From CALCMJ01 sp964475415 (lineage in GTDB: Bacteria > Bacteroidota > Bacteroidia > Chitinophagales > Saprospiraceae): 51,527 bases of DNA. This document shows, one piece after another, positions 25,533-35,094 of the stretch. The stretch covers positions 1 to 51,527 of the forward strand of contig CAYYWZ010000023.1 of NCBI GenBank assembly GCA_964475415.1, read 5' to 3'. The translations under genes were made by a program, and so were the position numbers. The stretch's first letter is position 1. Every line of letters starts with the position of its first letter. Below the pieces are notes generated by a model that was not told the DNA's origin, searched no databases, and was given only the letters and a program-made list of their open reading frames with translations.

Positions 25533-28500
25533 ATGAAATTTCTTTCCCTTGCTAGAGTCTTACTATTGATAATGCTTATTTCTCCATTTACAGGAATAAC
25601 TCAGGAAAAGAGTGATAAGAATAAGCCAGCTAATCCACTAGATGAGTTATCCTTATCGGCACTTAATTTCAGAGAAATAGGTCCTGCATTGACATCAGGA
25701 AGAATATCTGATATTGCTGTAAACCCAAAAAGAAACCAAGAATATTATGTGGCAACTTCTTCTGGAGGCGTATGGAAAACAAGTAATAACGGGACAACTT
25801 ATAAGCCTATATTTGACAATCAAGGAAGTTACTCTATAGGTTGCGTCACTATAGATCCTAATAATCACAATGTTATATGGGTAGGTACTGGTGAGAATAA
25901 TAATCAACGTTCTGTAGCTTACGGAGATGGTGTCTACAAGTCTGTAGATGGTGGAAATAGTTGGACCCATATGGGTTTGAAAAATTCAGAGCATATCGGA
26001 AAGATAATAGTCCATCCAGATGACTCTAATGTGGTGTATGTTGCCGCTATTGGACCTTTATGGAGTAGAGGAGGAGATAGAGGATTATACAAGTCTACAG
26101 ATGGAGGTGAAACGTGGAAAGCAACTTTAGAAATAGATAAGTATACTGGTGTTACTGATATGGTTATGGATCCAGTAAATCCAGATATTATTTATGCAGC
26201 AGCTTTCCAGCGAGCAAGACATACGTTTACCTATCTAGGAGGTGGTCCAGGTTCGGGTATGTACAAATCAGTAGATGGTGGAGACAATTGGACAAAGGCA
26301 AACAAAGGACTTCCTTCTGTAGAAATGGGTCGTATAGGGTTAGCAGTAACTCCGGCTGATCCAGAAATTATATATGCAATAGTAGAAGCTGCTCAGGGTA
26401 AGTCTGGTTTTTACAAGTCTACGAATAGAGGTGCAAGTTGGTCTAAGCAAAGTAGTAAGGTTACCAGTGGTAATTATTATCAAGAGATAATTGCTGATCC
26501 AGTAAATCCTGATAGGATATACACGATGGATACTTGGATGCAAGTATCTCATGATGGAGGAAAATCTTTCAAGAATGTAGGAGAAGATTTTAAGCATGTA
26601 GATAATCATTCTCTTTGGATAAATCCAGAAAATAATACACATCTTCTTGTAGGTTGCGATGGTGGAATTTACGAATCTTGGGATCTAGGCAAGACTTGGA
26701 GTTTCAAGGCTAACTTGCCTGTTACACAGTTTTATAAGGTAGCGCTAGATAATGAAGAGCCTTTCTACAACGTATACGGTGGAACACAGGATAATTTTTC
26801 TCTGGGAGGGCCTAGTAGAACGCAAACTGCTCATGGCATTACGAACAGAGATTGGTTTATAACCCACGGAGGTGATGGCTTCGAATCTCAGATAGATCCA
26901 GAAAATCCAGATATTGTTTATGCTCAGTCGCAGTATGGTGTACTAGTACGATATGATAGAAAAAATGGTGAAGAGGTAGGTATACAACCGAAGGAACGCA
27001 AAGATGAATTAGCTTATAGATGGAACTGGGATGCTCCTCTTATTGCTAGTCCTCATGCTTCGGGAAGATTATATTTCGCAGCTAACAAAGTATTTCGATC
27101 TGATGATTATGGAAATAGTTGGGAAGTAATAAGCGAAGATCTTACTAAACAAATTAATAGGAATGAGTTGAAAATTATGGATAAGGTTTGGAGTATCGAT
27201 GCAGTGGCTAAAAACAGATCTACTTCGCCATACGGTACGATTGTAGCGATGAGCGAATCTACCTTAGATCCTAATCTAATAATTGTAGGAACCGATGATG
27301 GAAATGTACAAGTCACCAATAACGGCGGGAAAACTTGGTCAACATCTAGATCCATTCCAGGTGCTCCTAGTAATGCATATGTCAATGCTGTTTTTGCTTC
27401 TCATCATGATGCTAATGTAGTCTACCTAGCGCTTAATCATCATAAGTACGGTGATTTTAAACCGTATATATATAAGAGTGTAGATCAAGGAAAATCTTGG
27501 AAAAGTATAAACAGTAATTTGCCAGATAGAGGAAGTGTCTATGCTATAGAGGAGGATCATGTAGATCCTAATCTGATATTTTGTGGGACAGAATTTGGTG
27601 TCTTTTTCAGTTCTAATCAAGGAAGTAACTGGAAACAGTTAAAGGCAGGTGTGCCTACTGTAGCGGTTAGGGATCTGGCGATACAGAAAAGAGAGAATGA
27701 TCTTGTTCTAGGAACCTTCGGTAGAGGATTCTATGTGCTAGATGATTATAGCGCATTGAGAAACTTAGGTAATGGATCTATAGTTGGTGATGCAAAATTA
27801 TTTCCAACGAGAACTGCTCTTGCCTATGAGCAGAGCAAACCATTAGGACTACCAGGAAAAGCTTTTCAAGGTGATGCTTACTATACAGGAGAAAACTTAG
27901 ATCCAGTAGCTATGCTCACTTATTATTACGGAAAGAATCACGAAACGCTAGAAGATGGCAGAAAGGAGAAGGAGAAAGAAAATACAAAAAACAAACGAGG
28001 TAATACCTATCCATCTTATGATGAACTCAAGGCAGAAGGAGAGGAGTTACCTACGAACTTATTATTTACTATAAAAGATGATTCAGGAAAGATCGTAAGG
28101 AAAATATTTAAAAAACCTGGTAAAGGTATTCAACGTATACACTGGGATCTCCGCTATGCTTCCAAGGAACCAGTGAGTTTAGGCGGTTCAGGTTTTTACA
28201 ATCCCTTTGCAAGTGTTCCTAAGGGTAATCTAGTAGCTCCAGGAAGTTATACAGTAGAAATGGGAATTATGGAAAACGGTAGTTATACTAAACTTGCAGA
28301 ACCAGAAACAGTAATGGTAAAAGCACTTAACAACGCCGCTATACCGAATACTGATAAAGAAGGAACTGTGGTTTTTCAGCGTGAGGTACATGAGTTGTCT
28401 AGATCCATATCTGGAGCAGGGAATATGATGTCAGAGCTAGGAAATAAGCTGAAACATATCAGGGAAGCTATCAAACTTGTAGAGCAACCTTATGCTGATC

Positions 28501-28832
28501 TATCCAATGATTACAATATGATAGATCGTAAGATGAAGGATATTAGAACTAGACTTTATGGAGATTCTTATAAGTCAAAATTAGATATAGATCAGATACC
28601 TTCTCCTGCGACGCGAGTTGGATGGATTAGTTACGAGCAGGGTAGTTCTACATCAGCGCCAACAAAAACGCATATGGAAAGCTTAGCGATTGCCAAGGAA
28701 GAATTTGCTCCTATTTTATCCGATCTAAAGGATCTAATCAAAAACGATTTGTATAATCTAGAGAAGAAGTTAGAGGAAGCGGATGCACCTTATACACCAG
28801 GAAGAAGTATACAATTGCTTTTTGAGAAATAA
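25533..28832 (+). CDS. Large secreted BNR/VPS10-type beta-propeller protein
   Basis: This 1099-residue exported protein starts at ATG 25533 (a GTG directly precedes it). The signal peptide is MKFLSLARVLLLIMLISPF. Many BNR/Asp-box style repeats fill residues 40-750: SSGGVWKTSNNGTTY, GVYKSVDGGNSWTH, GLYKSTDGGETWKA, GMYKSVDGGDNWTK, GFYKSTNRGASWSK and later copies. They suggest one ten-bladed or two stacked propellers, as in sortilin/VPS10 and GH74-like proteins. The C-terminal 300 residues hold an immunoglobulin-like part (IHWDLRYASKEPVSL) and a helical end with no T9SS domain. Homologues are usually labelled glycosyl hydrolase, but catalytic residues cannot be confirmed here. The role is unknown; binding or processing of extracellular substrate is likely. 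Confidence 0.87.
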   Translation: MKFLSLARVLLLIMLISPFTGITQEKSDKNKPANPLDELSLSALNFREIGPALTSGRISDIAVNPKRNQEYYVATSSGGVWKTSNNGTTYKPIFDNQGSYSIGCVTIDPNNHNVIWVGTGENNNQRSVAYGDGVYKSVDGGNSWTHMGLKNSEHIGKIIVHPDDSNVVYVAAIGPLWSRGGDRGLYKSTDGGETWKATLEIDKYTGVTDMVMDPVNPDIIYAAAFQRARHTFTYLGGGPGSGMYKSVDGGDNWTKANKGLPSVEMGRIGLAVTPADPEIIYAIVEAAQGKSGFYKSTNRGASWSKQSSKVTSGNYYQEIIADPVNPDRIYTMDTWMQVSHDGGKSFKNVGEDFKHVDNHSLWINPENNTHLLVGCDGGIYESWDLGKTWSFKANLPVTQFYKVALDNEEPFYNVYGGTQDNFSLGGPSRTQTAHGITNRDWFITHGGDGFESQIDPENPDIVYAQSQYGVLVRYDRKNGEEVGIQPKERKDELAYRWNWDAPLIASPHASGRLYFAANKVFRSDDYGNSWEVISEDLTKQINRNELKIMDKVWSIDAVAKNRSTSPYGTIVAMSESTLDPNLIIVGTDDGNVQVTNNGGKTWSTSRSIPGAPSNAYVNAVFASHHDANVVYLALNHHKYGDFKPYIYKSVDQGKSWKSINSNLPDRGSVYAIEEDHVDPNLIFCGTEFGVFFSSNQGSNWKQLKAGVPTVAVRDLAIQKRENDLVLGTFGRGFYVLDDYSALRNLGNGSIVGDAKLFPTRTALAYEQSKPLGLPGKAFQGDAYYTGENLDPVAMLTYYYGKNHETLEDGRKEKEKENTKNKRGNTYPSYDELKAEGEELPTNLLFTIKDDSGKIVRKIFKKPGKGIQRIHWDLRYASKEPVSLGGSGFYNPFASVPKGNLVAPGSYTVEMGIMENGSYTKLAEPETVMVKALNNAAIPNTDKEGTVVFQREVHELSRSISGAGNMMSELGNKLKHIREAIKLVEQPYADLSNDYNMIDRKMKDIRTRLYGDSYKSKLDIDQIPSPATRVGWISYEQGSSTSAPTKTHMESLAIAKEEFAPILSDLKDLIKNDLYNLEKKLEEADAPYTPGRSIQLLFEK

Positions 28833-28912
28833 GTTTTGTAGGTATTTGTCAATAAGTAGAAAGTTGTAAAATTTAGATATAAAATTGATTTTTTAAGTCA
28901 AATAATTCTGAT

Positions 28913-29289
28913 ATGAGTAAGAAGTTTAAGAAAATAAAAAACCTCTTAAATTTCCATTAGCTACCTGATATGATACTGCTTATGGTGGTATTGATCTATG
29001 AGTATTGACTGCGCATTTGATGAATCCTGTCGCGCTCGCTTTACTTGTAATTCTTGTGGTAAATATTTTTGTAAGAAAGCTTACGTCCGCAGTTGTTGTA
29101 GGATCTATTTTTGCCCTTCTTAGCTCTTATATGGTTCTAGCACTGATTTCAGAATTTAGAGAATTTCCAGACATGAGTTAAGATGCTAAGAATATGTTAG
29201 TTGTAGGTTCGATATACTTAAGCTTTGCTTTTGTCGCTTCCATCTGGATGATACAAAAAAGTCTAGCTCAAAAAGAGCAAGAAACGTAA
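28913..29289 (+). pseudogene. Decayed small membrane protein gene
   Basis: The ATG at 28913 opens MSKKFKKIK. Slipping frame at the A6 run of AATAAAAAACC joins this to a second frame that reads KPLKFPLAT, TGA (28966), YDTAYGGIDL, TGA (28999), VLTAHLMNPVALALLVILVV and onward. That frame continues to a TAA at 29179-29181 and resumes with DAKNMLVVGSIYLSFAFVAS to a final TAA at 29287-29289. Both TGA codons fall where Trp would fit, so they look like single TGG to TGA changes. The restored protein would have about 125 residues and three membrane helices. The last stop lies 9 nt before the GNAT gene. The family is not recognised. Confidence 0.7.
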
Positions 29290-29298
29290 ACGATCACT

Positions 29299-29817
29299 AT
29301 GTCAAAAGTAATTCTAGAAACGGAGAGAATAATCCTAAGGGAAGCAGAAATCACCGATGCATCTTTTGTGCTCGAATTACTAAATAGTAAGCCTTGGCTA
29401 GCCAATATAGGCGATAGAAATATCAGAAGTATAGCAGATGCAGAAAGCTATATCCACAACTCTCTTATCAGTGAATATGAAAAAAACGGATATGGAGGTT
29501 TTCTTATGGTAGAAAAGAAATCTAATAAGGTAATAGGCAACTGTGGTATATTTAAAAGAACATATATGGAAACCCCTGATCTTGGCTTTGCTGTTTTAGA
29601 AAAATACATGCGTCAAGGCTTAGTTTACGAAGCAGCTTCAGCACTTGTAAAGTATGCTTTTACAGTTCTAGATTTTGATCAGCTCAAAGCTATTACGACC
29701 AGGGAAAATTTGGCTTCACGTTCACTTTTAGAAAAATTACATTTTGCTGTCGAAGGAACCATAATAGATAAGGATTCTCAGGAGGAATTGTTGTTGTATG
29801 CTCGGAGTAAGCAATAA
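29299..29817 (+). CDS. GNAT-family N-acetyltransferase (RimJ/RimL-like)
   Basis: This 172-residue enzyme should transfer acetyl from acetyl-CoA to an amine. It has the RimJ/RimL-type opening LETERIILREAEITDASFVLELL. The core strand is IGNCGIFKR, and the LGFAVLEKYMRQGLVYEAASALVKYAF stretch includes the acetyl-CoA pyrophosphate loop region (R-Q-G-L-x-x-E-A). The C-terminal ENLASRSLLEKLHF motif (N-x-x-S-x-x-x-L-E-K-x-x-F) is a hallmark of the group. Targets range from ribosomal protein N-termini to small metabolites, so the substrate is open. It probably shared a transcript with the decayed membrane gene just upstream. Confidence 0.92.
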   Translation: MSKVILETERIILREAEITDASFVLELLNSKPWLANIGDRNIRSIADAESYIHNSLISEYEKNGYGGFLMVEKKSNKVIGNCGIFKRTYMETPDLGFAVLEKYMRQGLVYEAASALVKYAFTVLDFDQLKAITTRENLASRSLLEKLHFAVEGTIIDKDSQEELLLYARSKQ

Positions 29818-29912
29818 TTATGTCGCTATAGGTTAGTAGTTAAAATAGATTACTGCCTTTTATCTTCCTAATTCTACTTCTATTTAATACCTCATTTGAT
29901 TTAAACTATCAG

Positions 29913-29920
29913 TACATTTG
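29913..29920 (+). promoter_or_regulatory. TAnnTTTG -7 element immediately upstream of trkA
   Basis: TACATTTG matches the consensus exactly and ends 7 nt before the trkA ATG (29928). That would give an almost leaderless mRNA. A TTTG also occurs at 29895-29898, closer than the usual -33 spacing. Confidence 0.5.
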
Positions 29921-29927
29921 CACCCTT

Positions 29928-31271
29928 ATGAAAATAATTATAGCAGGGGCAGGATCTGTAGGTTATCATCTTGCCAAGTTATTATCAATGGAGAATCAAG
30001 ATATTACAATTATTGATTGTGAGGAAGAGATTCTAGAACAGACAGCTGGCAAGCTGGATGTTATGACCCTAAGAGGTAATGCTTCGTCTATAGATGTACT
30101 CAGTGATGCTGAAATAACCAATGCAGATCTATTTATAGCGGTGACTACTTCTGAGGAAACCAATCTCTTAAGTGCTTTACTAGCAAAACAACAAGGCGCG
30201 AAAAGAACTATAGCTCGAGTAAACAATTCGGAATTTCTTTCTCGAGATCAGAAAAATTATTTTGCAGAGATAGGAGTGGATATCCTTATTAGCCCAGATC
30301 TACTAGCTGCTAACGAGATCAAGAGACTAATCAAAGCTGCAACGCTTACAGATATTTTCGAATTCGAAGAAGGACGTATTAATGTTGTCGGTCTAACAAT
30401 TGATAATAATTCTAACCTAGTAGGAAAGAGAATATCCGAGATCAATAATGGTGGAGAAGATTCTTTTGATTTTAGAGGTGTTGCTCTGTTACGAAATCAT
30501 ACTACCATCATTCCACGAGGTAGGACGACTTTAAGAAGGGGAGATCACTTATATCTCAGTGTAAAATCTGATAACATAAAACAAGTAATGCCTTTCCTAG
30601 GGAAAGAAACTAAAGATATAAAGAACATAATGATCATTGGCGATACTTCCTTGGCATTGCGAACTGCTGAGCTATTACAGAAGGAATATAATGTCACCAT
30701 CATTATGAAAAGTAAAGCCAAGGGAAAAGAATTTCTTAATATTCTAACAGACTGTCTGATTACCATTGCAGATCCAGGAAATAAAGAATTGCTTCTACAA
30801 GAAGGCTTATCTAATATGGATGCTTTTATAGCGCTTACGCCTAACTCTGAGACGAATATTCTGACGAGTCTTGTTGCAGAGAACTCTGGCGTATATAAGA
30901 CAATTGCCTCAGTTGACAATGAGGTTTATACACATATATCTCAGAATATAGGAGTCGATACGATTATCAATAAGAAGATTATAGCTGCCAATAATATATT
31001 CAGATTTGTAAGAAAGGGAAAGGTAAAAGCGATAGCAACTTTACATGGGGTAGATGCAGAGATTATCGAATTCGAAATAAGAAAAAATAATAGAATCACT
31101 TCGCATACATTGAGCGAACTTAAGCTGCCAGATTCCTCGATTGTAGCAGGTGTCATAAGAGGTAATGATAGTATTATACCAAGTGGGAATCTTACCCTCC
31201 AGATGGGAGATAAAATAATTGTATTCGCATTGCCTGATGCTATCAAAAGGGTAGAAGAGACTTTCAAATAA
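29928..31271 (+). CDS. trkA: Trk potassium uptake system NAD-binding protein
   Basis: This 447-residue cytoplasmic gating subunit of Trk K+ uptake has two RCK modules. The first Rossmann domain starts IIIAGAGSVGYHLAKLL (GxGxxG at 6-11) with acidic IIDCEEE, then a TrkA_C domain (RINVVGLTIDNNSNLVGKRI). The second RCK_N near 225 has the weaker NIMIIGDTSLALRTAELL, where the Gly loop is degenerate, followed by a second TrkA_C (ITSHTLSELKLPDSSIVAGV). This is the usual length and layout. It binds nucleotides and controls TrkH. It shares one base with trkH (TAATG), so the two are translationally coupled. Confidence 0.96.
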   Translation: MKIIIAGAGSVGYHLAKLLSMENQDITIIDCEEEILEQTAGKLDVMTLRGNASSIDVLSDAEITNADLFIAVTTSEETNLLSALLAKQQGAKRTIARVNNSEFLSRDQKNYFAEIGVDILISPDLLAANEIKRLIKAATLTDIFEFEEGRINVVGLTIDNNSNLVGKRISEINNGGEDSFDFRGVALLRNHTTIIPRGRTTLRRGDHLYLSVKSDNIKQVMPFLGKETKDIKNIMIIGDTSLALRTAELLQKEYNVTIIMKSKAKGKEFLNILTDCLITIADPGNKELLLQEGLSNMDAFIALTPNSETNILTSLVAENSGVYKTIASVDNEVYTHISQNIGVDTIINKKIIAANNIFRFVRKGKVKAIATLHGVDAEIIEFEIRKNNRITSHTLSELKLPDSSIVAGVIRGNDSIIPSGNLTLQMGDKIIVFALPDAIKRVEETFK

Positions 31272-32737
31272 TGTTTGTCAATTATAAAATAGTATTTAAT
31301 GTCATAGGGATAGTTGTATTCTTCCTTGGTATGCTTATGTGTCTACCAGGTACCTATGCATGGCTTACTGATTCTGTGGATACCAGTGGTATTTTTATGG
31401 CTGCTCTTAGTGCTGCTGTTTTGGGATTGATTATGTTTTTGATTACCCAGTCAGAAAATAAGTCTATAAGAAAAAGAGAAGGATACCTAATAGTAAGTCT
31501 TGCATGGATTATCTCTTCATTGGTCTGTGCTGCGCCTTATATTTTTACAGGAGTATGTAGTCAGTATGTCAATGCATTTTTTGAAAGTATATCAGGATTA
31601 ACCACAACTGGAGCTACCATATTTACAGATATAGAATCTCTGCCGGAGGGCGTTTTGTTATGGCGTAGTATGACGCAGTGGATAGGCGGTATGGGAATTA
31701 TTGTGCTTACTGTAGCGATATTTCCGCTCTTAGGAATAGGAGGGGTAGAGTTGTTCGTAGCGGAATCTCCGGGGCCTACTTCTAACAAGATACATCCTAG
31801 GATCAAGGAAACTGCTAAGCGATTATGGTTACTGTATGTCAGTATAACCTTCCTACTTATAATTATATTATTCCTCGAAGGTATGACGCCATATGATGCC
31901 CTGAATCATGGATTGACAACCATTGCAACAGGAGGTTTTTCTACGAAAAATGATAGTATAGCTCATTTTTCTAGCCCTTTGATACAGTATACTATTATAT
32001 TTTTCATGTTCCTTGCCGGAATCAACTATTCTCTTATATACGCAGGTGTAAAAGGAAAATTTTCTAAGGTGTGGGCTAGTGAAGAATTCAAGGCTTATGT
32101 GTTATTTGTTAGTGTAACTATATTTATGATTACACTATCGATATTTAACACTACCGATTATAATCTAGAGACTTCATTTAGGGCTGCTGCTTTCCAGATT
32201 ATTTCATTCGTAACAACAACCGGGTATGTTTCAGCAGATTATACTGCTTGGCATCCATCTACAACTATGTTTTTCTTTTTCTTGTTGTTTGCTGGTGGTT
32301 GTGCCGGCTCTACCGCTGGAGGAATTAAGTTTATAAGACATCTGGTTTTTGCTAAGAATTCATTCTTAGAGTTTAAGCGATTGTTACATCCTAACTCCCT
32401 TATAAGAATCCGTATCGACGGTAATCTTGTTGCACCTAAGATTCTAACCCATGTACTCGTTTTTCTTCTGATATATTTACTCATTTTCTTTTTTGGAACA
32501 TTTTTAATGAGTTTTATTTTAGTGGATTTCGAGCAACCCTTATTGAGTGCTGCGGGAGCAGTCGCTACCTCTTTAGGTAATGTTGGTCCTGCGATAGGTC
32601 AGCTAGGGCCGGTAGATAATTTTACGGAAGTTCCTGCCATCGGGAAATGCTTATTAGCCTTTATCATGCTGCTAGGTAGGTTAGAATTATTCAGTATTCT
32701 GATCTTATTGACTCCTTTTTTCTGGAGGATAAACTAA
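31271..32737 (+). CDS. trkH: Trk potassium transporter membrane subunit
   Basis: This 488-residue inner-membrane K+ channel/transporter works with TrkA. Its four selectivity-filter loops are visible: SGLTTTGATIF near 110, LTTIATGGFST near 215, SFVTTTGYVS near 315 and ATSLGNVGPAIG near 435. About ten hydrophobic segments with re-entrant P-loops match the TrkH/KtrB superfamily. The intramembrane gating loop with GGCAGSTAGGIKFIR lies near 345-360. Start and stop overlap trkA by one base (TAATG). Trk systems import K+ for osmotic and pH homeostasis. It converges with the TonB receptor gene, 32 nt away with no obvious terminator. Confidence 0.96.
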   Translation: MFVNYKIVFNVIGIVVFFLGMLMCLPGTYAWLTDSVDTSGIFMAALSAAVLGLIMFLITQSENKSIRKREGYLIVSLAWIISSLVCAAPYIFTGVCSQYVNAFFESISGLTTTGATIFTDIESLPEGVLLWRSMTQWIGGMGIIVLTVAIFPLLGIGGVELFVAESPGPTSNKIHPRIKETAKRLWLLYVSITFLLIIILFLEGMTPYDALNHGLTTIATGGFSTKNDSIAHFSSPLIQYTIIFFMFLAGINYSLIYAGVKGKFSKVWASEEFKAYVLFVSVTIFMITLSIFNTTDYNLETSFRAAAFQIISFVTTTGYVSADYTAWHPSTTMFFFFLLFAGGCAGSTAGGIKFIRHLVFAKNSFLEFKRLLHPNSLIRIRIDGNLVAPKILTHVLVFLLIYLLIFFFGTFLMSFILVDFEQPLLSAAGAVATSLGNVGPAIGQLGPVDNFTEVPAIGKCLLAFIMLLGRLELFSILILLTPFFWRIN

Positions 32738-32769
32738 TACAGAAAAGTAAAAAGTGGAGCAGGAAATTA

Positions 32770-35094
32770 TTAGAATTTTAGATTCAGTCCCAAGGTGAAA
32801 TTTATGCCTAGATCATCGGCAAAATATCTTTGCCTGTTCAGATAATCTCTGTAGCTAGTATTTAGTAAATTGTCGGCAGCAGCTACAATCCTAAGTCTGT
32901 TGCTGGCTAGTTGCATATCGCCAGATAATTTTAATCCTAACAAGTTATAAGCATCAGGAGGTAATATGAAATCCTGAGAGGCAAGAATTCTTGTCTGCTC
33001 AAAAACGTAGTTGTTATTAATTTCTAATTGTAAATTTTCTATATTTTTCTTACCTATTTTCAGGGTCTTTTCTAAATCATAAACTAACTTAACTTTTAGA
33101 TTATTAGAAGGAATATTGATTAAGGGTAGATCGTTTTCTACATCATCTGCATAGATAAAATTGTAACTTGCTGTAGCAGATAATTCATTAGTAAGGAAGT
33201 AAGTTCCTAGAAGATCTAATCCTATAATACGTGCATTAGTCTGTTCGTATTTAAAAACAGGAAACGCACCTCTTATGGTTAATCTAAGTTCATCTTGTGC
33301 TTGCAGATAGATATAATCATTGACATACTGAAAGTAGGTCTGTGCCTCTAGTACATGTTTGTCATTAATATTCGTAATAAGGCTGATGAGGGTTTTGAAA
33401 GATTGTTCTACTTGTAAATTTATATCTCCTTCTTCGATTCCAGAGACCCCTTGGTGAAGTCCTTGACTATAGAGTTCGTTGATGCCTGGGTTACGACTAG
33501 TATATCCTAGATTATAGACTAGCTTAGTGTCAGGAGTCAGAAAATAAGACAAACCTAATGAACCACTTAGATTATTGAAATTATTGCTGTATCTAATAAT
33601 TTCTCTTGGAATCTTATTGCTTATGGAGGCAACATTCTGTTGGATATTATCATACCGGATGCCAAAGTCTAAAACAGATTTTTCTGCTACTCTAGTCCAT
33701 ACCATGAACACGCCAGAGTTAAATGATCTGTAATCAGGAATCAGAGGCAGTATTCCAGTCTCTGTATCATTTGTATTATCAGTAATATTAAACTGGTATC
33801 CCGTTTTCAATTTCCAGTTCTGGAATTCTTTGCTCAACTTACTTTCGAGAAAGAAACTATATTGTGTTAGGTCTAATGTAGGGATATCACTTCTATCACC
33901 TCTCCTTACATCAAATTCTTTTCTAAGATTTATTTGTCCCGCAATAGAAAAATCTAGCCAGGTGTTATCATTGAAAAAATATTTATTATCGAGCTTTACA
34001 AGATGATGGTTTACCTTTTGGTTAGGAGAATCTATAGTGAAGTTTCTAGAGTCCTCTGTGAAAAATGGAGTATCCCTTGAGAAGGCTGATTCGAGGTCTG
34101 TAAGGTTACCGATCTGCGAACCCTTCAGTAAGCCAAGTTCTGTATTGAAACTACTTAGTAATAAATCGGAACTCCATTTCTCACTCATGGTTTTCTCTAG
34201 TTGGAGGGTGAAATTCAATTCTTCAGATCCAGTGTTCGTCAGAAAATAATTAGGTGCTTTTCTGTCTCCAGATTTTTTGATAGTTCCACTAAATTTCCAC
34301 GCCAGCACACGGTTGTATTTTTGTAGTTGTAAGTTAGCGCCGTTACTTAGTCCATTGGATTCGAAGAAGTAATTTAGTTTTCCATGTAGATGTGGATCTT
34401 TCTCTATCTTTCCTGCTTCCACAAGAATTACAGATCCGAGATTAGATCCCATATATTCGTTAGCTGCAGCACCTTTTACAACGGTAAGTTTACCAGCACT
34501 AAGCGGATCTATTTCTGGGCTATGATCGACACCCCATTGCTGACCACTCTGAGCCACTCCATTATTGACTATAGTAAGTCTATTTCCATATAATCCTTGT
34601 ACAACAGGTTTCGCTATGCCTCTACCATTCTTGATGCTGCTTACACCTGCAACAGACTCTAGTAGATTAGCTAAGGATTCCTGAGCTCTATCTGAGATAA
34701 CTCTCTGAGTAACTACATCTTCTTGTTTTGCATGGGCGTCTTCTGTGTGCGCAGAAATTTCTATATGTTGCATCAGATGATCTGAGTGATCCATGTACAA
34801 GGTTAAGAAGGTATCTTTCTGTATATCTATAAACAAACGTTGCGATTCACAGCCTATATGACTAAGCACAAGATGATAAGAACCTGCACAGATATTGTTT
34901 AAAGAAAAACCACCAGTACTATCTGTAGAAGTACCAGTGGCATTTTCGCTTATGTAAATGTTTACTAATTCTAAGGCCTCTAATGTTCCTGCATCTAATA
35001 TTTTTCCTTTAATGCTCACATCACAATCTTGACCAAACAGCTGTGCGTGTGTAGTTAGAAGTAGAAAAAGTATGTAGAATAGTTTATTCCACAC
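32770..35094 (-). CDS. TonB-dependent receptor with carboxypeptidase-D-like domain
   Basis: This 774-residue outer-membrane receptor has a signal peptide (1-21, ending AQLFGQ). A CarboxypepD_reg-like domain spans about 22-110 (KGKILDAGTLEALELVNIYI) and a plug domain spans about 120-225 (LESVAGVSSIKNGRGIAKPV, RLTIVNNGVAQSGQQWG, VVKGAAANEYM). A 22-strand barrel follows, ending GINFTLGLNLKF with the terminal aromatic needed for BAM insertion. The VDHSPEIDP motif is shared by a group often linked to metal uptake, but the substrate is not proven. Its start overlaps the lipoprotein gene upstream by 11 nt, so the two form a unit. Confidence 0.93.
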   Translation of the reverse strand: MWNKLFYILFLLLTTHAQLFGQDCDVSIKGKILDAGTLEALELVNIYISENATGTSTDSTGGFSLNNICAGSYHLVLSHIGCESQRLFIDIQKDTFLTLYMDHSDHLMQHIEISAHTEDAHAKQEDVVTQRVISDRAQESLANLLESVAGVSSIKNGRGIAKPVVQGLYGNRLTIVNNGVAQSGQQWGVDHSPEIDPLSAGKLTVVKGAAANEYMGSNLGSVILVEAGKIEKDPHLHGKLNYFFESNGLSNGANLQLQKYNRVLAWKFSGTIKKSGDRKAPNYFLTNTGSEELNFTLQLEKTMSEKWSSDLLLSSFNTELGLLKGSQIGNLTDLESAFSRDTPFFTEDSRNFTIDSPNQKVNHHLVKLDNKYFFNDNTWLDFSIAGQINLRKEFDVRRGDRSDIPTLDLTQYSFFLESKLSKEFQNWKLKTGYQFNITDNTNDTETGILPLIPDYRSFNSGVFMVWTRVAEKSVLDFGIRYDNIQQNVASISNKIPREIIRYSNNFNNLSGSLGLSYFLTPDTKLVYNLGYTSRNPGINELYSQGLHQGVSGIEEGDINLQVEQSFKTLISLITNINDKHVLEAQTYFQYVNDYIYLQAQDELRLTIRGAFPVFKYEQTNARIIGLDLLGTYFLTNELSATASYNFIYADDVENDLPLINIPSNNLKVKLVYDLEKTLKIGKKNIENLQLEINNNYVFEQTRILASQDFILPPDAYNLLGLKLSGDMQLASNRLRIVAAADNLLNTSYRDYLNRQRYFADDLGINFTLGLNLKF

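Noticed and set aside
28913..29289. UGA recoded as tryptophan
   Set aside because: TGA serves as a genuine stop elsewhere in the window (for example lptD at 19153-19155 and the Mo large subunit at 9532-9534), and this gene also has a TAA stop and a frameshift.
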